Of a stretch of 64,000 nt of DNA, positions 9,555-18,258 are shown piece by piece. The position numbers and the translations under genes are program-made. This stretch comes from JBGVMW01 sp045125095 (GTDB taxonomy: Bacteria > Bacillota > Clostridia > Lachnospirales > Lachnospiraceae). The notes under the pieces are model-generated. The model made no database searches and was not told the origin of the DNA. It saw only the letters and a program-made list of their open reading frames with translations. The stretch spans positions 4,457 to 68,456 of the forward strand of contig JBGVMW010000116.1 in NCBI GenBank assembly GCA_045125095.1, in the 5' to 3' direction. The first letter of the stretch is position 1, and each line of letters opens with the position of its first letter.

Positions 9555-9720
9555 CTAGTACATCGGTTTCTTAATAACTGGACTAAATACGCAGAATATT
9601 TCTTGCAGAGTGCAATTCAAAAAACATAGGCGTAGCGGGCTACGCTGAGGATTTTTGAATTTGTGCTATGGAAGAAATAGACAAGTATTTGGTCTAGTTA
9701 ATTAAAAACCGATGTACTAG
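9555..9720 (+). repeat. Family B palindromic element, copy 2 (166 bp)
   Basis: It is the same 166-bp element as 6706-6871 in the opposite orientation, with only two visible mismatches. Its arms, each about 82 bp, pair along nearly their whole length. It begins 13 bases upstream of the ABC-F start codon and ends in CTAG, joined directly to a family D element. Confidence 0.9.
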
Positions 9721-9724
9721 TATA

Positions 9725-9862
9725 TGAACAAAGCGCGCAAGCTCTCACTTGCGAATTTAGCTTTTCGATATGCTTGCACGCTTTGCCGCGCCGAATTTGG
9801 TACGCAGTGCATCTTCCTTTCAAATTCGTGCGCATCCTGTTTTTTATATACTAGTATATAAA
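9725..9862 (+). repeat. Family D repeat, long copy
   Basis: This is the longest family D copy. A leading part contains CAAGCTCTCACTTGCG (an imperfect hairpin) and GCTTGCACGCTTTGCCGCG. The 46-base core follows at 9793-9838. It ends in TATACTAGTATATAAAA, directly against the A-tract of the terminator at 9860-9885. It is joined to family B copy 2 through CTAG. Confidence 0.75.
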
Positions 9863-9885
9863 AAAACCGCCTGCTTCCAGACGGT
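9860..9885 (-). terminator. Intrinsic terminator of the 9.9-10.1 kb transcript
   Basis: On the minus strand an 8-bp stem (ACCGTCTG with CAGGCGGT) with a 4-nt loop is followed by seven T residues. No gene ends just upstream, so it must end a non-coding or very short transcript. Confidence 0.8.
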
Positions 9886-10140
9886 TCCATGTTATAATTA
9901 CGCACATAATATATATGCGTATTTCGCTATTCGTATAGATGATAATGAATATTTATACCCACTATTAATGGATCTTGCTCCTAATATAAAGAGCAAGCAT
10001 CCATTCTCTATTCCAGTGAAAAAACATAGAAATAATCCGTCTTTTGGCATCAAAAAATACAGTGCGATAAGCACCTAACTCATTTACTTGATGTTTTCCT
10101 TCAAAAAACAGATTAAATCAACATTTTTCCACCACCTTTC
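9863..10140 (-). ncRNA. Candidate structured small RNA
   Basis: A promoter-like pair (TTGGAA, 17 bp, TATAGA at 10147-10175) and the terminator at 9860-9885 define a possible transcript of about 280 nt without a convincing gene. Inside it, ATGGATGCTTGCTC pairs with GAGCAAGATCCAT to give a 14-bp hairpin with one bulge. A good Shine-Dalgarno sequence precedes an ATG that opens only a three-codon frame. A 20-codon frame further on has no clear ribosome site. It could be a regulatory RNA or a decayed small gene. No known RNA family is recognised. Confidence 0.45.
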
Positions 10141-10253
10141 CTAATTTCTATAGCAAGATTAGCATATCTTTCCAAGAATTGCAACCCTTTTTTGAAAATT
10201 AGTAACTAATCAGACAAATTCACCGTCTTATCATCCATCCTCTGGATATGAAG

Positions 10254-10287
10254 TAACCCCTGTTTGCAAACTTGTAAACAGGGGCTT
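10254..10287 (-). terminator. Hairpin after the 533-residue membrane protein gene
   Basis: CCCCTGTTTACAAG pairs with a complementary arm ending AAACAGGGG just past the stop codon on the minus strand. The following T-tract is weak. It is a likely terminator. Confidence 0.6.
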
Positions 10288-10293
10288 CTTCAT

Positions 10294-11895
10294 TTATTCT
10301 ATAATTTCTGTTACCTCACTGACACTGCCACCCTGCACATATTTTAGGTGAATCGTATCGCCTTCATTATAGAACAATACTTTCACTAATGCAGAATCGG
10401 TCATGTCGATATCGTAAATTCCTTCATTTCCTTCTATACAGAGATAATAATGGGTATTACCCTCAATGGTTACCGGAGCCATTTTTGTAATCTTACCAGT
10501 TACTTCAACAGAAGAACTATCAGAACCACCGGAAATACCGTTGGTATTCAGCAATGACACATAGGAGCGTTCACATTCTGCTACGGTATCACCAATTGCA
10601 ACCCATTGATATTTCTGAACATTTACCATGGCATACTTCTTAACCAAGCCGGCGTCGTCCTTTAATGCAATAAAATAGGTTGGTTCATCTGCAATATTCA
10701 ACAACAACGGGAAGGTTGCCTGATATCCAAGATTCTGCACCTGTCCCTCAGCAGAACTCATTGCAGAGTATTCGATGGCACCTTCAACCGAATAATAACG
10801 TGTCTCCATTGTTCTCTGGTTCATCAATACAAATCCAACAATAGACTGGTCAGCATTCAAGGACGTGATACCTGTGTATACCCACACATCATCTTCTAAT
10901 GCCAAGTAATTATAGCCACTTGTTGTTTGCAAGCATCCCTTTTGACCTAACACACTGTTAAAATATCCATTCTGTAAAGTTCCATGGTAATTATAAAGAT
11001 TTACCAGCATATCCGTTGGATATACACGGTCTACCCATTGTGGCACATCGTTGATATCATATTCTGTACACTCGCCAGTAACCGCATTACATATTACGAC
11101 TTTGCCAATGGTTTGCCCACCAAATAAACCAATATTGAATTTCTTTACCGGGCAAATCCAATATGGCACTCCGTTATCATCAATTTCAAAGCTGAAATCT
11201 GCAAAGATATAGGTTGGATAACGGAAACGTAAATGTCTGTAAATGTTGCGATTAAAATGTTCCGCCTCACTGTAACGAATGCCTTCCTCTAGCTTTACAC
11301 AAATAGTATCCTGCGTTGTCATGTCAATCATCATGTAAGCAGGAATACCTTTGCTCTGATTTGTCAGCCACTTAATGGAACTGGCATAGATAAGAGGTGA
11401 CACTCTCACCGGCTTGTCCTGGTAGTTAATCTGGTTGTATCGGTCACTTACTTCAAACTGAGATACCATATCCACCATGCTTCCCATTTTTCGGTCGCCC
11501 AGTAACTGAGCTGAGGCTTTATCTAATAATGGAATCTGGTTATAGCTCACTTCTACAATATCATCTGTAAAATTTCGTTCCTCAACCTTTAATAACTGCT
11601 GATATTTCTTAGCATTCACAACTGGAGATGAAAGAATGGAACCAATTAAAAATATAATAGCCAATACTGCAATCATGCCTCCAATTATTTTAAGCGGAAT
11701 GGAGCTTTTCACATCATCTACCGTGCGAACACGGAATGCTGCATATACAAGCCCACACGCACCCACTAAAATAATTAAAAACCACCACATGCCTTCCGAA
11801 TGCAAATTAATTGCTGGCAGTGTTACATAATAGTAGATAAATGCTGCCAGAAATGCAATGACTGCACCTATCAGAATCGTTACTCTTTTTTTCAT
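10294..11895 (-). CDS. Uncharacterised membrane protein with large extracytoplasmic domain
   Basis: The family is not recognised. The 533-residue protein has three hydrophobic segments near residues 7-27, 38-56 and 72-92. A long, mostly soluble domain follows (about 95-500), rich in aromatic and beta-type residues. Near the C-terminus is a short region (about 465-533) with alternating hydrophobic residues, like a small beta barrel. No catalytic motif is visible. The gene is a single transcription unit with its own hairpin terminator. A CvpA-like or envelope-stress role would be a guess, so none is assigned. Confidence 0.8.
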   Translation of the reverse strand: MKKRVTILIGAVIAFLAAFIYYYVTLPAINLHSEGMWWFLIILVGACGLVYAAFRVRTVDDVKSSIPLKIIGGMIAVLAIIFLIGSILSSPVVNAKKYQQLLKVEERNFTDDIVEVSYNQIPLLDKASAQLLGDRKMGSMVDMVSQFEVSDRYNQINYQDKPVRVSPLIYASSIKWLTNQSKGIPAYMMIDMTTQDTICVKLEEGIRYSEAEHFNRNIYRHLRFRYPTYIFADFSFEIDDNGVPYWICPVKKFNIGLFGGQTIGKVVICNAVTGECTEYDINDVPQWVDRVYPTDMLVNLYNYHGTLQNGYFNSVLGQKGCLQTTSGYNYLALEDDVWVYTGITSLNADQSIVGFVLMNQRTMETRYYSVEGAIEYSAMSSAEGQVQNLGYQATFPLLLNIADEPTYFIALKDDAGLVKKYAMVNVQKYQWVAIGDTVAECERSYVSLLNTNGISGGSDSSSVEVTGKITKMAPVTIEGNTHYYLCIEGNEGIYDIDMTDSALVKVLFYNEGDTIHLKYVQGGSVSEVTEIIE

Positions 11896-11934
11896 ATTCC
11901 CTCATTTCTGCTGCGTAACGCAGCGTTTATCTTT

Positions 11935-11989
11935 CTCTAGAAAATCACAACATTTTATTGTAGCAGAGAGTATTTGAAATTTCCTAGTA
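11935..11989 (-). repeat. Family C palindromic element, reversed copy
   Basis: A reversed and slightly diverged 55-bp family C copy, ending TGAAATTTCCTAGTA on the plus strand. Its CTAG is shared with the next element (11984-12150), so the two are fused end to end. Confidence 0.75.
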
Positions 11990-12150
11990 CAACGAAAATT
12001 AAGTTTTGGATAGTTTGACGCAGAATGGTTTTCTGAGAGTGTTGCTTCACAAACGTAGGCGTAGCGGTGGCTACGTCGAGGCTTGGGGAGTAGTTCTATC
12101 AGGAAAACAGACAAGTCAAACTACCAATCACTTAATATTCGTTGTACTAG
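11984..12150 (+). repeat. Family B-like palindromic element, diverged type (167 bp)
   Basis: The ends are CTAGTACAACG and CGTTGTACTAG, and the centre is GCGTAGC-GGTG-GCTACG. Length, centre, the ACGCAGAAT box and the AGACAAGT box match the 166-bp family B. The outer stem differs in sequence but stays complementary, so the fold is conserved more than the bases. It ends in CTAGTATATAAAAA. Confidence 0.8.
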
Positions 12151-12171
12151 TATATAAAAACTCTGCTTATT

Positions 12172-12280
12172 AGCAATTGTTCAATAGCCAGCCTATGTGT
12201 CCGCTATGCTTTCAGAGCGGGAGCGTGTCCAATATGCAATCTATACCAGACTGGCTGACGCATAGGCTTTCTGGTAAACA
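12172..12280. repeat. Imperfect palindrome downstream of an ABC ATPase gene
   Basis: CCAGCCTATGTGTC near 12189 is complementary, with a small gap, to GACGCATAGGCTTTCTGG near 12256. A nested inner hairpin contains CGCTATGC and GAGCGGGAGCG. It follows the stop codon of the downstream ATPase gene and leads to a T-run at the CTAG junction. It may act as a compound terminator. Confidence 0.5.
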
Positions 12281-12360
12281 GTCACTTTTATTGTATGATT
12301 ATATAGAGAAATGAGGGCTTTATACAGTTTTTAAAACATATCATAATGCAAAAACAAATT

Positions 12361-13224
12361 TTATTCAGCTAAATAATACAAATATACATCCTCTAACGTC
12401 AGGTTATCTGTTACTTCTCTTGCATTATCCGGTAGTTTATCTCCCACAATCCGGAAATACATGCCATCATTTTTTTGCACAGTAGTGCCTGTCTTATAGG
12501 TTTCCTGTAAGGAAAGCAAATCTTCTTTTTCACAATGAATTTCACCTACCTTACCTCGCACAGATGCAATTAATTCTGCTGGTGTATCAAGTTCAATCAA
12601 TCGACCACCTTTTACCAGCATAATCTTGTTTGCAATACACTCAATATCCGATACCACATGGGTTGCAATGAAAATAATTTTATCCTTTGACAATTCTGCA
12701 ATAATGTTTCGGATATTAATTCTTTCTTTTGGATCTAATCCTGCTGTTGGCTCATCTAAAATAATAATCTTAGGATCGCCAATTAACGCTTGGGCTAACA
12801 AAACACGCTGTCGCATTCCCCCGGAAAAAGAGCCTACTTTTTCATATCTATAGTCGTATAAATTTACTTTTTTAAGAAGTTGTTCTACCTGGTTATTTAG
12901 TTTCTTTCCGGAATATCCTTTTAATTTACCAATATATTTCAAAAATGCTGTAGCAGAAAATTGCTCATAAAATCCCTGCTGCTGTGGCATATATCCTAAA
13001 ATACTGCGATATTGTTTGCCCATATCCAGAATATCCTTGCCATCCAATAAGATTTTGCCGGAGGTACGGGTAAGATTGTCAGTCATCATATTCATAAGAG
13101 TGGATTTACCAGCTCCATTGGGACCAAGAATTCCATATATGCCCTCCTGAAATATTGCATCAAATTCCTGCAATGCATATTTTTCTCCATACTTTTTCGA
13201 CAACTTTATGAATTCCAGTTTCAT
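12361..13224 (-). CDS. ABC transporter ATP-binding protein
   Basis: The 287-residue ATPase has Walker A GPNGAGKSTLMN (about 34-45), signature SFSGGMRQRVLLAQAL, Walker B IIILDEPTAGLDP and H-loop ATHV. The C-terminal 70 residues are a typical exporter-type extension. It starts two bases after the stop of the large permease and is the last gene of the unit lipoprotein, lipoprotein, permease, ATPase. It powers the 784-residue permease at the membrane. The substrate is unknown. Confidence 0.93.
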   Translation of the reverse strand: MKLEFIKLSKKYGEKYALQEFDAIFQEGIYGILGPNGAGKSTLMNMMTDNLTRTSGKILLDGKDILDMGKQYRSILGYMPQQQGFYEQFSATAFLKYIGKLKGYSGKKLNNQVEQLLKKVNLYDYRYEKVGSFSGGMRQRVLLAQALIGDPKIIILDEPTAGLDPKERINIRNIIAELSKDKIIFIATHVVSDIECIANKIMLVKGGRLIELDTPAELIASVRGKVGEIHCEKEDLLSLQETYKTGTTVQKNDGMYFRIVGDKLPDNAREVTDNLTLEDVYLYYLAE

Positions 13225-13225
13225 A

Positions 13226-15580
13226 TTACGTTACCCTCCCTGTATATGTCTTATTGCACCATCTTTTTTTCACCAGTCCATAACAAATGATGCCAATTAC
13301 CAATTCTATGAGTATCATAATCACGCTGTAGACAAATCCATGTTCCTGCAAAGCTTCCACATAGATAACGGGTTGCGTGGCAGAAAAATAACCGCACCAC
13401 TTGATACCTAACAGATACATGACAGATGGTACAACCAGTACAAGAATACTTGCAAGCAATCCTTTGAAATCCTGCAAATATGTGGATAAACAATAAATTA
13501 TCATACAAATCGCAAATAATGTAACAAAATGCATTACCTCAAGCAATACCAAAAATACACCAATGCTGATATGTAACGGAAACTTTTCCATGAATGTTAA
13601 ACTCTGCACAGGCGCACCAAAACAGTCAAGAGGATAGGTATGCTGTATTTCATATAACTCTAATCCATAAGTGACAATACATATAAGCAGACACAGGAAA
13701 GCCGCTACTCTTATTTTAGTATGAAACAGCTTATGTCGTCCATCTGGTGTAGCATATAATAGCTTCTCCATACCACAGGAACGGTCATAGGAAAATACCA
13801 TACTCAATAACAGCACAAGAAGCACAATGGCATATAGAGCATAGGTTTCCTGATTACCATAGCCTTCCCCTGCATATAGTCCATCTCCTGTCAACATAAT
13901 CTTATAACCCTTTTGATACATAAACCACACTGAAATACCGGTTTCTGCTTTTACCCGTTCCATATAGGCAAGCTGACTGCTAACGGAATTTACAGTATTT
14001 CTGAGCAACATACTTCCGCTATATTTACTTTCCATTGCATCCATTTGATCAATATTGATGTCACCGTTTTCATAGGCAATGCAGGCAGCTTCATATTCTG
14101 CATCTAATTCTGCTAATATCTTTTCCTGCTCTGCCAGATATTCATTTCGTAATCGTCCATCATCCGGACCGCTATACTTGTCATACACTTCATGCATGGC
14201 AGCACTGCCTCCGGAGCTCATAATCTCTGTAGTATCTACAGCTGAAAATAACAGAAATGCCCAGATAGCAATATAGAGAATGCCTTTCTGCATAACAAGA
14301 ATCTTATAGAGTTCCAACCCAAATACAGAAAGACTTGCAAGTATCCTGTGATACCAATGACTTATCTTCTTTGTAAAGTGTTTCAGAGCGATTTCCAAAG
14401 TACTTGCACTTGCTATAGTCTTTCTCTTAACACTTATCCAGATACATACACCGGAACATACTACGAATAGCAATGCCACTAAAAGTATGAATACCGTAAA
14501 GCTATTTACAATCTCGCCAAACAAGCTGTAATTGCGATAGGTACTGAGCATCTCCACTGGATTAATCATATGATAAAGATTTCCGTATTTTAATATTGGA
14601 ATGGCGCATTGCTCCTTCAGTGACAGACTTAGAATCGTTTCTCCTGCCAGCACAACAATTAAAATTGCTGTAGAAAACAGGCGGTTCCGACATAAAAGTA
14701 ATACCATCCAGATAAAAAGTGACATAACAAAGGTAAGCACGCTATGTAACACCACATAATACACCATATACTCCAAGACAGTCATTGGAAATACAAATGT
14801 CTGAAACATTTCTATCGACTGCACACGGTTCCCTAAATCGCCTGCACCACCATATAGTGCAAAACTGCACAAAAACAGTCCTGCATACAACAGTATAGTA
14901 AACACCACCGTTCCTCCAGCCAATATAGCGATTCTGCGAAGTGCAAGTTTTCCGCGCCCGTCTGAAGAAGCATAAGCAATGCACTTAAGTCCCTTTTTCT
15001 CGTCTTCAAAAAATGCCCATACCAAAATAAATGCATATATAAGCAGACTGTAATGAACCACATCATAATCCAAAACAGTAGTCAATCCTGCATATTGTCC
15101 ATAGGAAACAGTGGTTCCTTCAAGCTTCTTATAATCTTCTCTCGTTTTATCCAGATTTTCAGAAGCAAAGGAATCACTTTTCTTGAAAATGCTTATACTG
15201 CTGATTGCACTTTTGTCTTCCAGAATATTAGCTAAATAGCCGGGATACGCTTGCAGATAGGTTACCAGTTCTAGTTCTTCTGTCATCACCACACTCTGGC
15301 AATCTGACTTCCAATCATATATCCCTGCATCAGCATCTTCCTGTTGTTTTTCAACAACAGCTTCTTGTTCCTCTTCAAGTAGCTGTTCTGCAGCTTCTAA
15401 AGACATACCTTCCAGTTTCTGCTTCCACTCTCGCTGATAAGCCAGCTTGTCCTGAAAGCAATAGCCGGTATTGGCAGTGCTTTGAAACTGAAAATACATA
15501 TAAAGAAATATTGTTGCAAAAAACAGGAGCAGGAACAGCAGCATTGTTTTTTTGTTACTGAAAATTCTTTTCGCTTCCAT
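13226..15580 (-). CDS. Large ABC-2-like permease
   Basis: This 784-residue membrane protein has two similar halves. Each half begins with a transmembrane helix, carries an extracytoplasmic segment of about 120-170 residues (one at about 35-160, one at about 455-560) and ends in five or six closely spaced helices. Near the start of the helical part of each half is a C/A-Y/T-A-x-x-D-G-R motif (residues about 203-212 and 612-619), which suggests internal duplication. It is located between the lipoprotein genes (8-base gap) and the ATPase (1-base gap). It probably exports or extracts an amphiphile or peptide together with the lipoproteins. That role is inferred. Confidence 0.85.
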   Translation of the reverse strand: MEAKRIFSNKKTMLLFLLLFFATIFLYMYFQFQSTANTGYCFQDKLAYQREWKQKLEGMSLEAAEQLLEEEQEAVVEKQQEDADAGIYDWKSDCQSVVMTEELELVTYLQAYPGYLANILEDKSAISSISIFKKSDSFASENLDKTREDYKKLEGTTVSYGQYAGLTTVLDYDVVHYSLLIYAFILVWAFFEDEKKGLKCIAYASSDGRGKLALRRIAILAGGTVVFTILLYAGLFLCSFALYGGAGDLGNRVQSIEMFQTFVFPMTVLEYMVYYVVLHSVLTFVMSLFIWMVLLLCRNRLFSTAILIVVLAGETILSLSLKEQCAIPILKYGNLYHMINPVEMLSTYRNYSLFGEIVNSFTVFILLVALLFVVCSGVCIWISVKRKTIASASTLEIALKHFTKKISHWYHRILASLSVFGLELYKILVMQKGILYIAIWAFLLFSAVDTTEIMSSGGSAAMHEVYDKYSGPDDGRLRNEYLAEQEKILAELDAEYEAACIAYENGDINIDQMDAMESKYSGSMLLRNTVNSVSSQLAYMERVKAETGISVWFMYQKGYKIMLTGDGLYAGEGYGNQETYALYAIVLLVLLLSMVFSYDRSCGMEKLLYATPDGRHKLFHTKIRVAAFLCLLICIVTYGLELYEIQHTYPLDCFGAPVQSLTFMEKFPLHISIGVFLVLLEVMHFVTLFAICMIIYCLSTYLQDFKGLLASILVLVVPSVMYLLGIKWCGYFSATQPVIYVEALQEHGFVYSVIMILIELVIGIICYGLVKKRWCNKTYTGRVT

Positions 15581-15588
15581 AAGTTACA

Positions 15589-16797
15589 TTATTCCTTTGC
15601 TACGAATGAATATGGTTCAAAAGCTTCGACTTCTCCTTCCCCAACTTCAAGGTCTAAGCGTTCTTGCTCCTTGCCCTCAAGGTCGAAGACAATCTGTTCT
15701 GATATTTCTCCCAGATTATTATCTATCTGGTATACAAATCCACCATCTTTCGCAAATAAAGTTGTAGCATAACCTTTTTCTAACTCCAGTCCATCAAAAA
15801 GCATACTTACTTCGCCAGACTTTAGGTCTTTGCAATAGATACAATTTTTCTGATCATTATAATACATGCGATTCTCAATAATAATATAATTACCCATCAT
15901 ATCTTCCGCTATTAACGAAATGGAACCGTTCTCTGTGTCGTAGGCATATGTTCCACCCTTGTAATCTAAGTAATCATCACTGAAATTACACATCTGAAAT
16001 AGTACATAACGACCATATGGTTTGATATTGAACATTCCCGGGTTATTTCCTTCAAGAGAAAAAATTACCTCTGCATTATCACTACTTCCCAATTCTGAAC
16101 GATATAATTTTACATTTTTATCACCCAGACTATAATTCGTAAAGTACATATACCCCCGATGAAGCTGTCCAACTGGAAATGTCATATCAACTGATTCTGT
16201 ACCATCTAAATTGACTGTAACCTTGTCTTCCCATCTTAATATAACTCCTGCTTTTTCTCTGGTAGAGCCATCCGGACTAATTTTTTCAAAATACAAATAA
16301 TCATCTTCCTTCATTGGAATGTATAAAGAATCTTCATAATACCAGAATGAAGGAACATTAAAATATTGCTCACCTGAAAAAAAAGCGTCACACTTTTCTT
16401 CATTATGCTCACAATTGCTCTTACTGCAGACGGGAACTGTCTGGTCAGTAGCATAATCATAATAGTATAATATATTATTATCATTATATTCATTTGTTGG
16501 TTTCATATAATATTTTCCATCTGCCGTATATGCACATGTAACATAGTCACCTATCTCTGACTGTGCATCTGTCCCATATACATAGTCAAAATCCAGTTCG
16601 CCTGAGAATGTAGGAATATTCTCAAGTTCAGAAGATATTGATATTGCAGTATCTGATGTACTGGTTGCCGGCTCATTCGTACTGTGTTCACTTACGGTTT
16701 CCTTACCCTGTTCTGATGATACATCCTTTGACGCACATCCTGCTACTAAAATACTCATTCCTGCTACGACACAGGCAGCTTGCAATTTTTTTCTCAT
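15589..16797 (-). CDS. Lipoprotein B, beta-propeller-like
   Basis: A lipoprotein of 402 residues. The signal peptide ends in ILVAGC, a good lipobox with Cys at about residue 21. The start MRKKLQ is chosen because GGAGAGAGG lies four bases upstream. The mature part has repeated beta-rich segments (YYYDYATD, YAYDTENG), like a small propeller. It carries the motif PVCSKSNCEHNEEKC, a C-x4-C-x-H-x4-C pattern that could bind metal or form disulfides. It is a paralogue of the gene just upstream. It lies 8 bases before the permease gene and so probably works with the transporter outside the membrane. Confidence 0.85.
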   Translation of the reverse strand: MRKKLQAACVVAGMSILVAGCASKDVSSEQGKETVSEHSTNEPATSTSDTAISISSELENIPTFSGELDFDYVYGTDAQSEIGDYVTCAYTADGKYYMKPTNEYNDNNILYYYDYATDQTVPVCSKSNCEHNEEKCDAFFSGEQYFNVPSFWYYEDSLYIPMKEDDYLYFEKISPDGSTREKAGVILRWEDKVTVNLDGTESVDMTFPVGQLHRGYMYFTNYSLGDKNVKLYRSELGSSDNAEVIFSLEGNNPGMFNIKPYGRYVLFQMCNFSDDYLDYKGGTYAYDTENGSISLIAEDMMGNYIIIENRMYYNDQKNCIYCKDLKSGEVSMLFDGLELEKGYATTLFAKDGGFVYQIDNNLGEISEQIVFDLEGKEQERLDLEVGEGEVEAFEPYSFVAKE

Positions 16798-16845
16798 ATA
16801 ACCTCTCTCCACGTTACTATATTTTATCTAATAAACCAAATTCAG

Positions 16846-18075
16846 CTATTTCGTTCCTACGAATGAATATGGTCGAACAAGTTCTTTCTTTTGTTCTTCT
16901 ACATCTTCTGTATCAATGTCTACTACAATCTGTTTCTTAACAGTTCCATCAAGAGATAGTACATACTGCTTCTCGACAGCCCCAAACGCAACATTTGTCA
17001 ATTGATACACCAGCCCATCTTCTGTTGAAAACATTTCTACAGAATATAAATCCATATCTTCATTTGTTTCATAGAACAAACTTGTGTTTTTCGTGTCTAA
17101 ATCTTTACAATACACGTTATCCTTTGTGTCACAATAGTATAAACAATTCTGCATTACAATGAACTCACGAATGACATTGTCGCATAGTCTTGAAATGCTA
17201 CCTGTGTCTGTATCATAAGCACATATAGTACCATCATATGTTTGAGTTTCATTGTTTAAAGTTGTTATTTGAAATAATACATAACGACCATATGGCTTAA
17301 TACGCAACAACCAAGGCTCATTTCCATTCAAAGTATACAATACTTCTGGTTCCTCATTACTTCCTAATTTTACTCGATACAGGTTTATACTTTCATCTCC
17401 TGGAATAAATGTAGTAAAATAGAAATAACCTCGATGAAGTTGTCCCCCTGGCCAACGTCTTCTGCTGTATTGTGAACCATCTTCATTAATTGTGATTTCT
17501 GTTTCCATTCTGCATATAGTACCAGCTTTTTCCCTAGTAGAACCGTCTGGACTAATCTTTTCCAAATATATGTAATCTCCATCTAACATTGGCATATATA
17601 AATTATCCTCATAATACCACATTGTAATCGGAGAAAAATATATTTCTTCTGCAAAGAAAGCATCACACCCCTCAGCATTATGTGCACAATTACTTTTACT
17701 ACACACTGGAACAGTCTGCCCAGAAGCATTATCATAAAAAAGCAATCGACTACCACTATAATCGTCTAACATTTCTGCAAAATACTTACCATCTTCTGTA
17801 TATACACAAGCAGCATAAGAACCTATCTCTGTTTGTGCATCTGTTCCATATACATACTCAAAATCCAGTTCGCCTGAAAATTCCGGAATATTCGGAAATG
17901 CAGAAGATGATGCTATTTTATTCTCTGTGTCACCTTCCGTTGTGCTGTTTATATCCACTACATTAGTTTCTTTACCATTTGTTTCCTGCTCTGACGACGT
18001 CTCCTGAGACGCGCATCCAGTAAGTAATATGCTCATTCCTACTACTATACAAGCAGCTTGTAATTTTTTTCTCAT
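16846..18075 (-). CDS. Lipoprotein A, beta-propeller-like, paralogue of B
   Basis: It is the first gene of the transporter unit, 409 residues. The signal peptide ILLTGC is nearly identical to that of lipoprotein B. The start MRKKLQ follows GGAGGG. The same motif occurs as PVCSKSNCAHNAEGC, and the order of beta-rich segments (LHRGYFYFT, KPYGRYVLFQ, CAYDTDTG) matches B throughout. The tandem pair therefore arose by duplication. In the Lachnospiraceae such proteins commonly sit beside ABC-2 transporters and LytTR systems, but the ligand is not known to me. Confidence 0.85.
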   Translation of the reverse strand: MRKKLQAACIVVGMSILLTGCASQETSSEQETNGKETNVVDINSTTEGDTENKIASSSAFPNIPEFSGELDFEYVYGTDAQTEIGSYAACVYTEDGKYFAEMLDDYSGSRLLFYDNASGQTVPVCSKSNCAHNAEGCDAFFAEEIYFSPITMWYYEDNLYMPMLDGDYIYLEKISPDGSTREKAGTICRMETEITINEDGSQYSRRRWPGGQLHRGYFYFTTFIPGDESINLYRVKLGSNEEPEVLYTLNGNEPWLLRIKPYGRYVLFQITTLNNETQTYDGTICAYDTDTGSISRLCDNVIREFIVMQNCLYYCDTKDNVYCKDLDTKNTSLFYETNEDMDLYSVEMFSTEDGLVYQLTNVAFGAVEKQYVLSLDGTVKKQIVVDIDTEDVEEQKKELVRPYSFVGTK

Positions 18076-18122
18076 ATAAATGCCCTCCACATTAATTTAT
18101 AACTATATGCTATTAATCGCAT

Positions 18123-18170
18123 TTTATACTATACCACATTATGCTTTTTCAAAACAACCTAAAACCACTA
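18123..18170 (-). promoter_or_regulatory. Promoter and possible LytTR operator of the lipoprotein-ABC operon
   Basis: On the minus strand TTGAAA (18147-18152), an 18-bp spacer and TATAAA (18123-18128) form a plausible promoter. Directly upstream, GTGGTTTTAG and GTTGTTTTGA are two similar imperfect units at about 18150-18169. LytTR regulators bind direct repeats, so the neighbouring response regulator is the obvious candidate, but spacing does not match the classical two-turn pattern. Confidence 0.4.
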
Positions 18171-18224
18171 TATCACAAAACATATTATTTAAAATATTTT
18201 TTTACACCAATCGGCGGTTTTCGG

Positions 18225-18253
18225 CAAAAAAAGGCGGTTTTTAGACCGCCTTT
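18225..18253 (-). terminator. Terminator of the LytTR/GHKL operon
   Basis: AAAGGCGGTCTAAAAACCGCCTTTTTTT on the minus strand: a 9-bp GC-rich stem followed by a T-run, immediately after the kinase stop codon. It separates the two-component genes from the lipoprotein operon. Confidence 0.9.
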
Positions 18254-18258
18254 CATAC

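Noticed and set aside
9770..10078. A 102-residue plus-strand frame across the family D repeat and the small RNA candidate
   Set aside because: It runs over repeat, terminator and hairpin sequence, has no ribosome site, and its composition (Cys, Tyr, His-rich) is typical of a chance frame.
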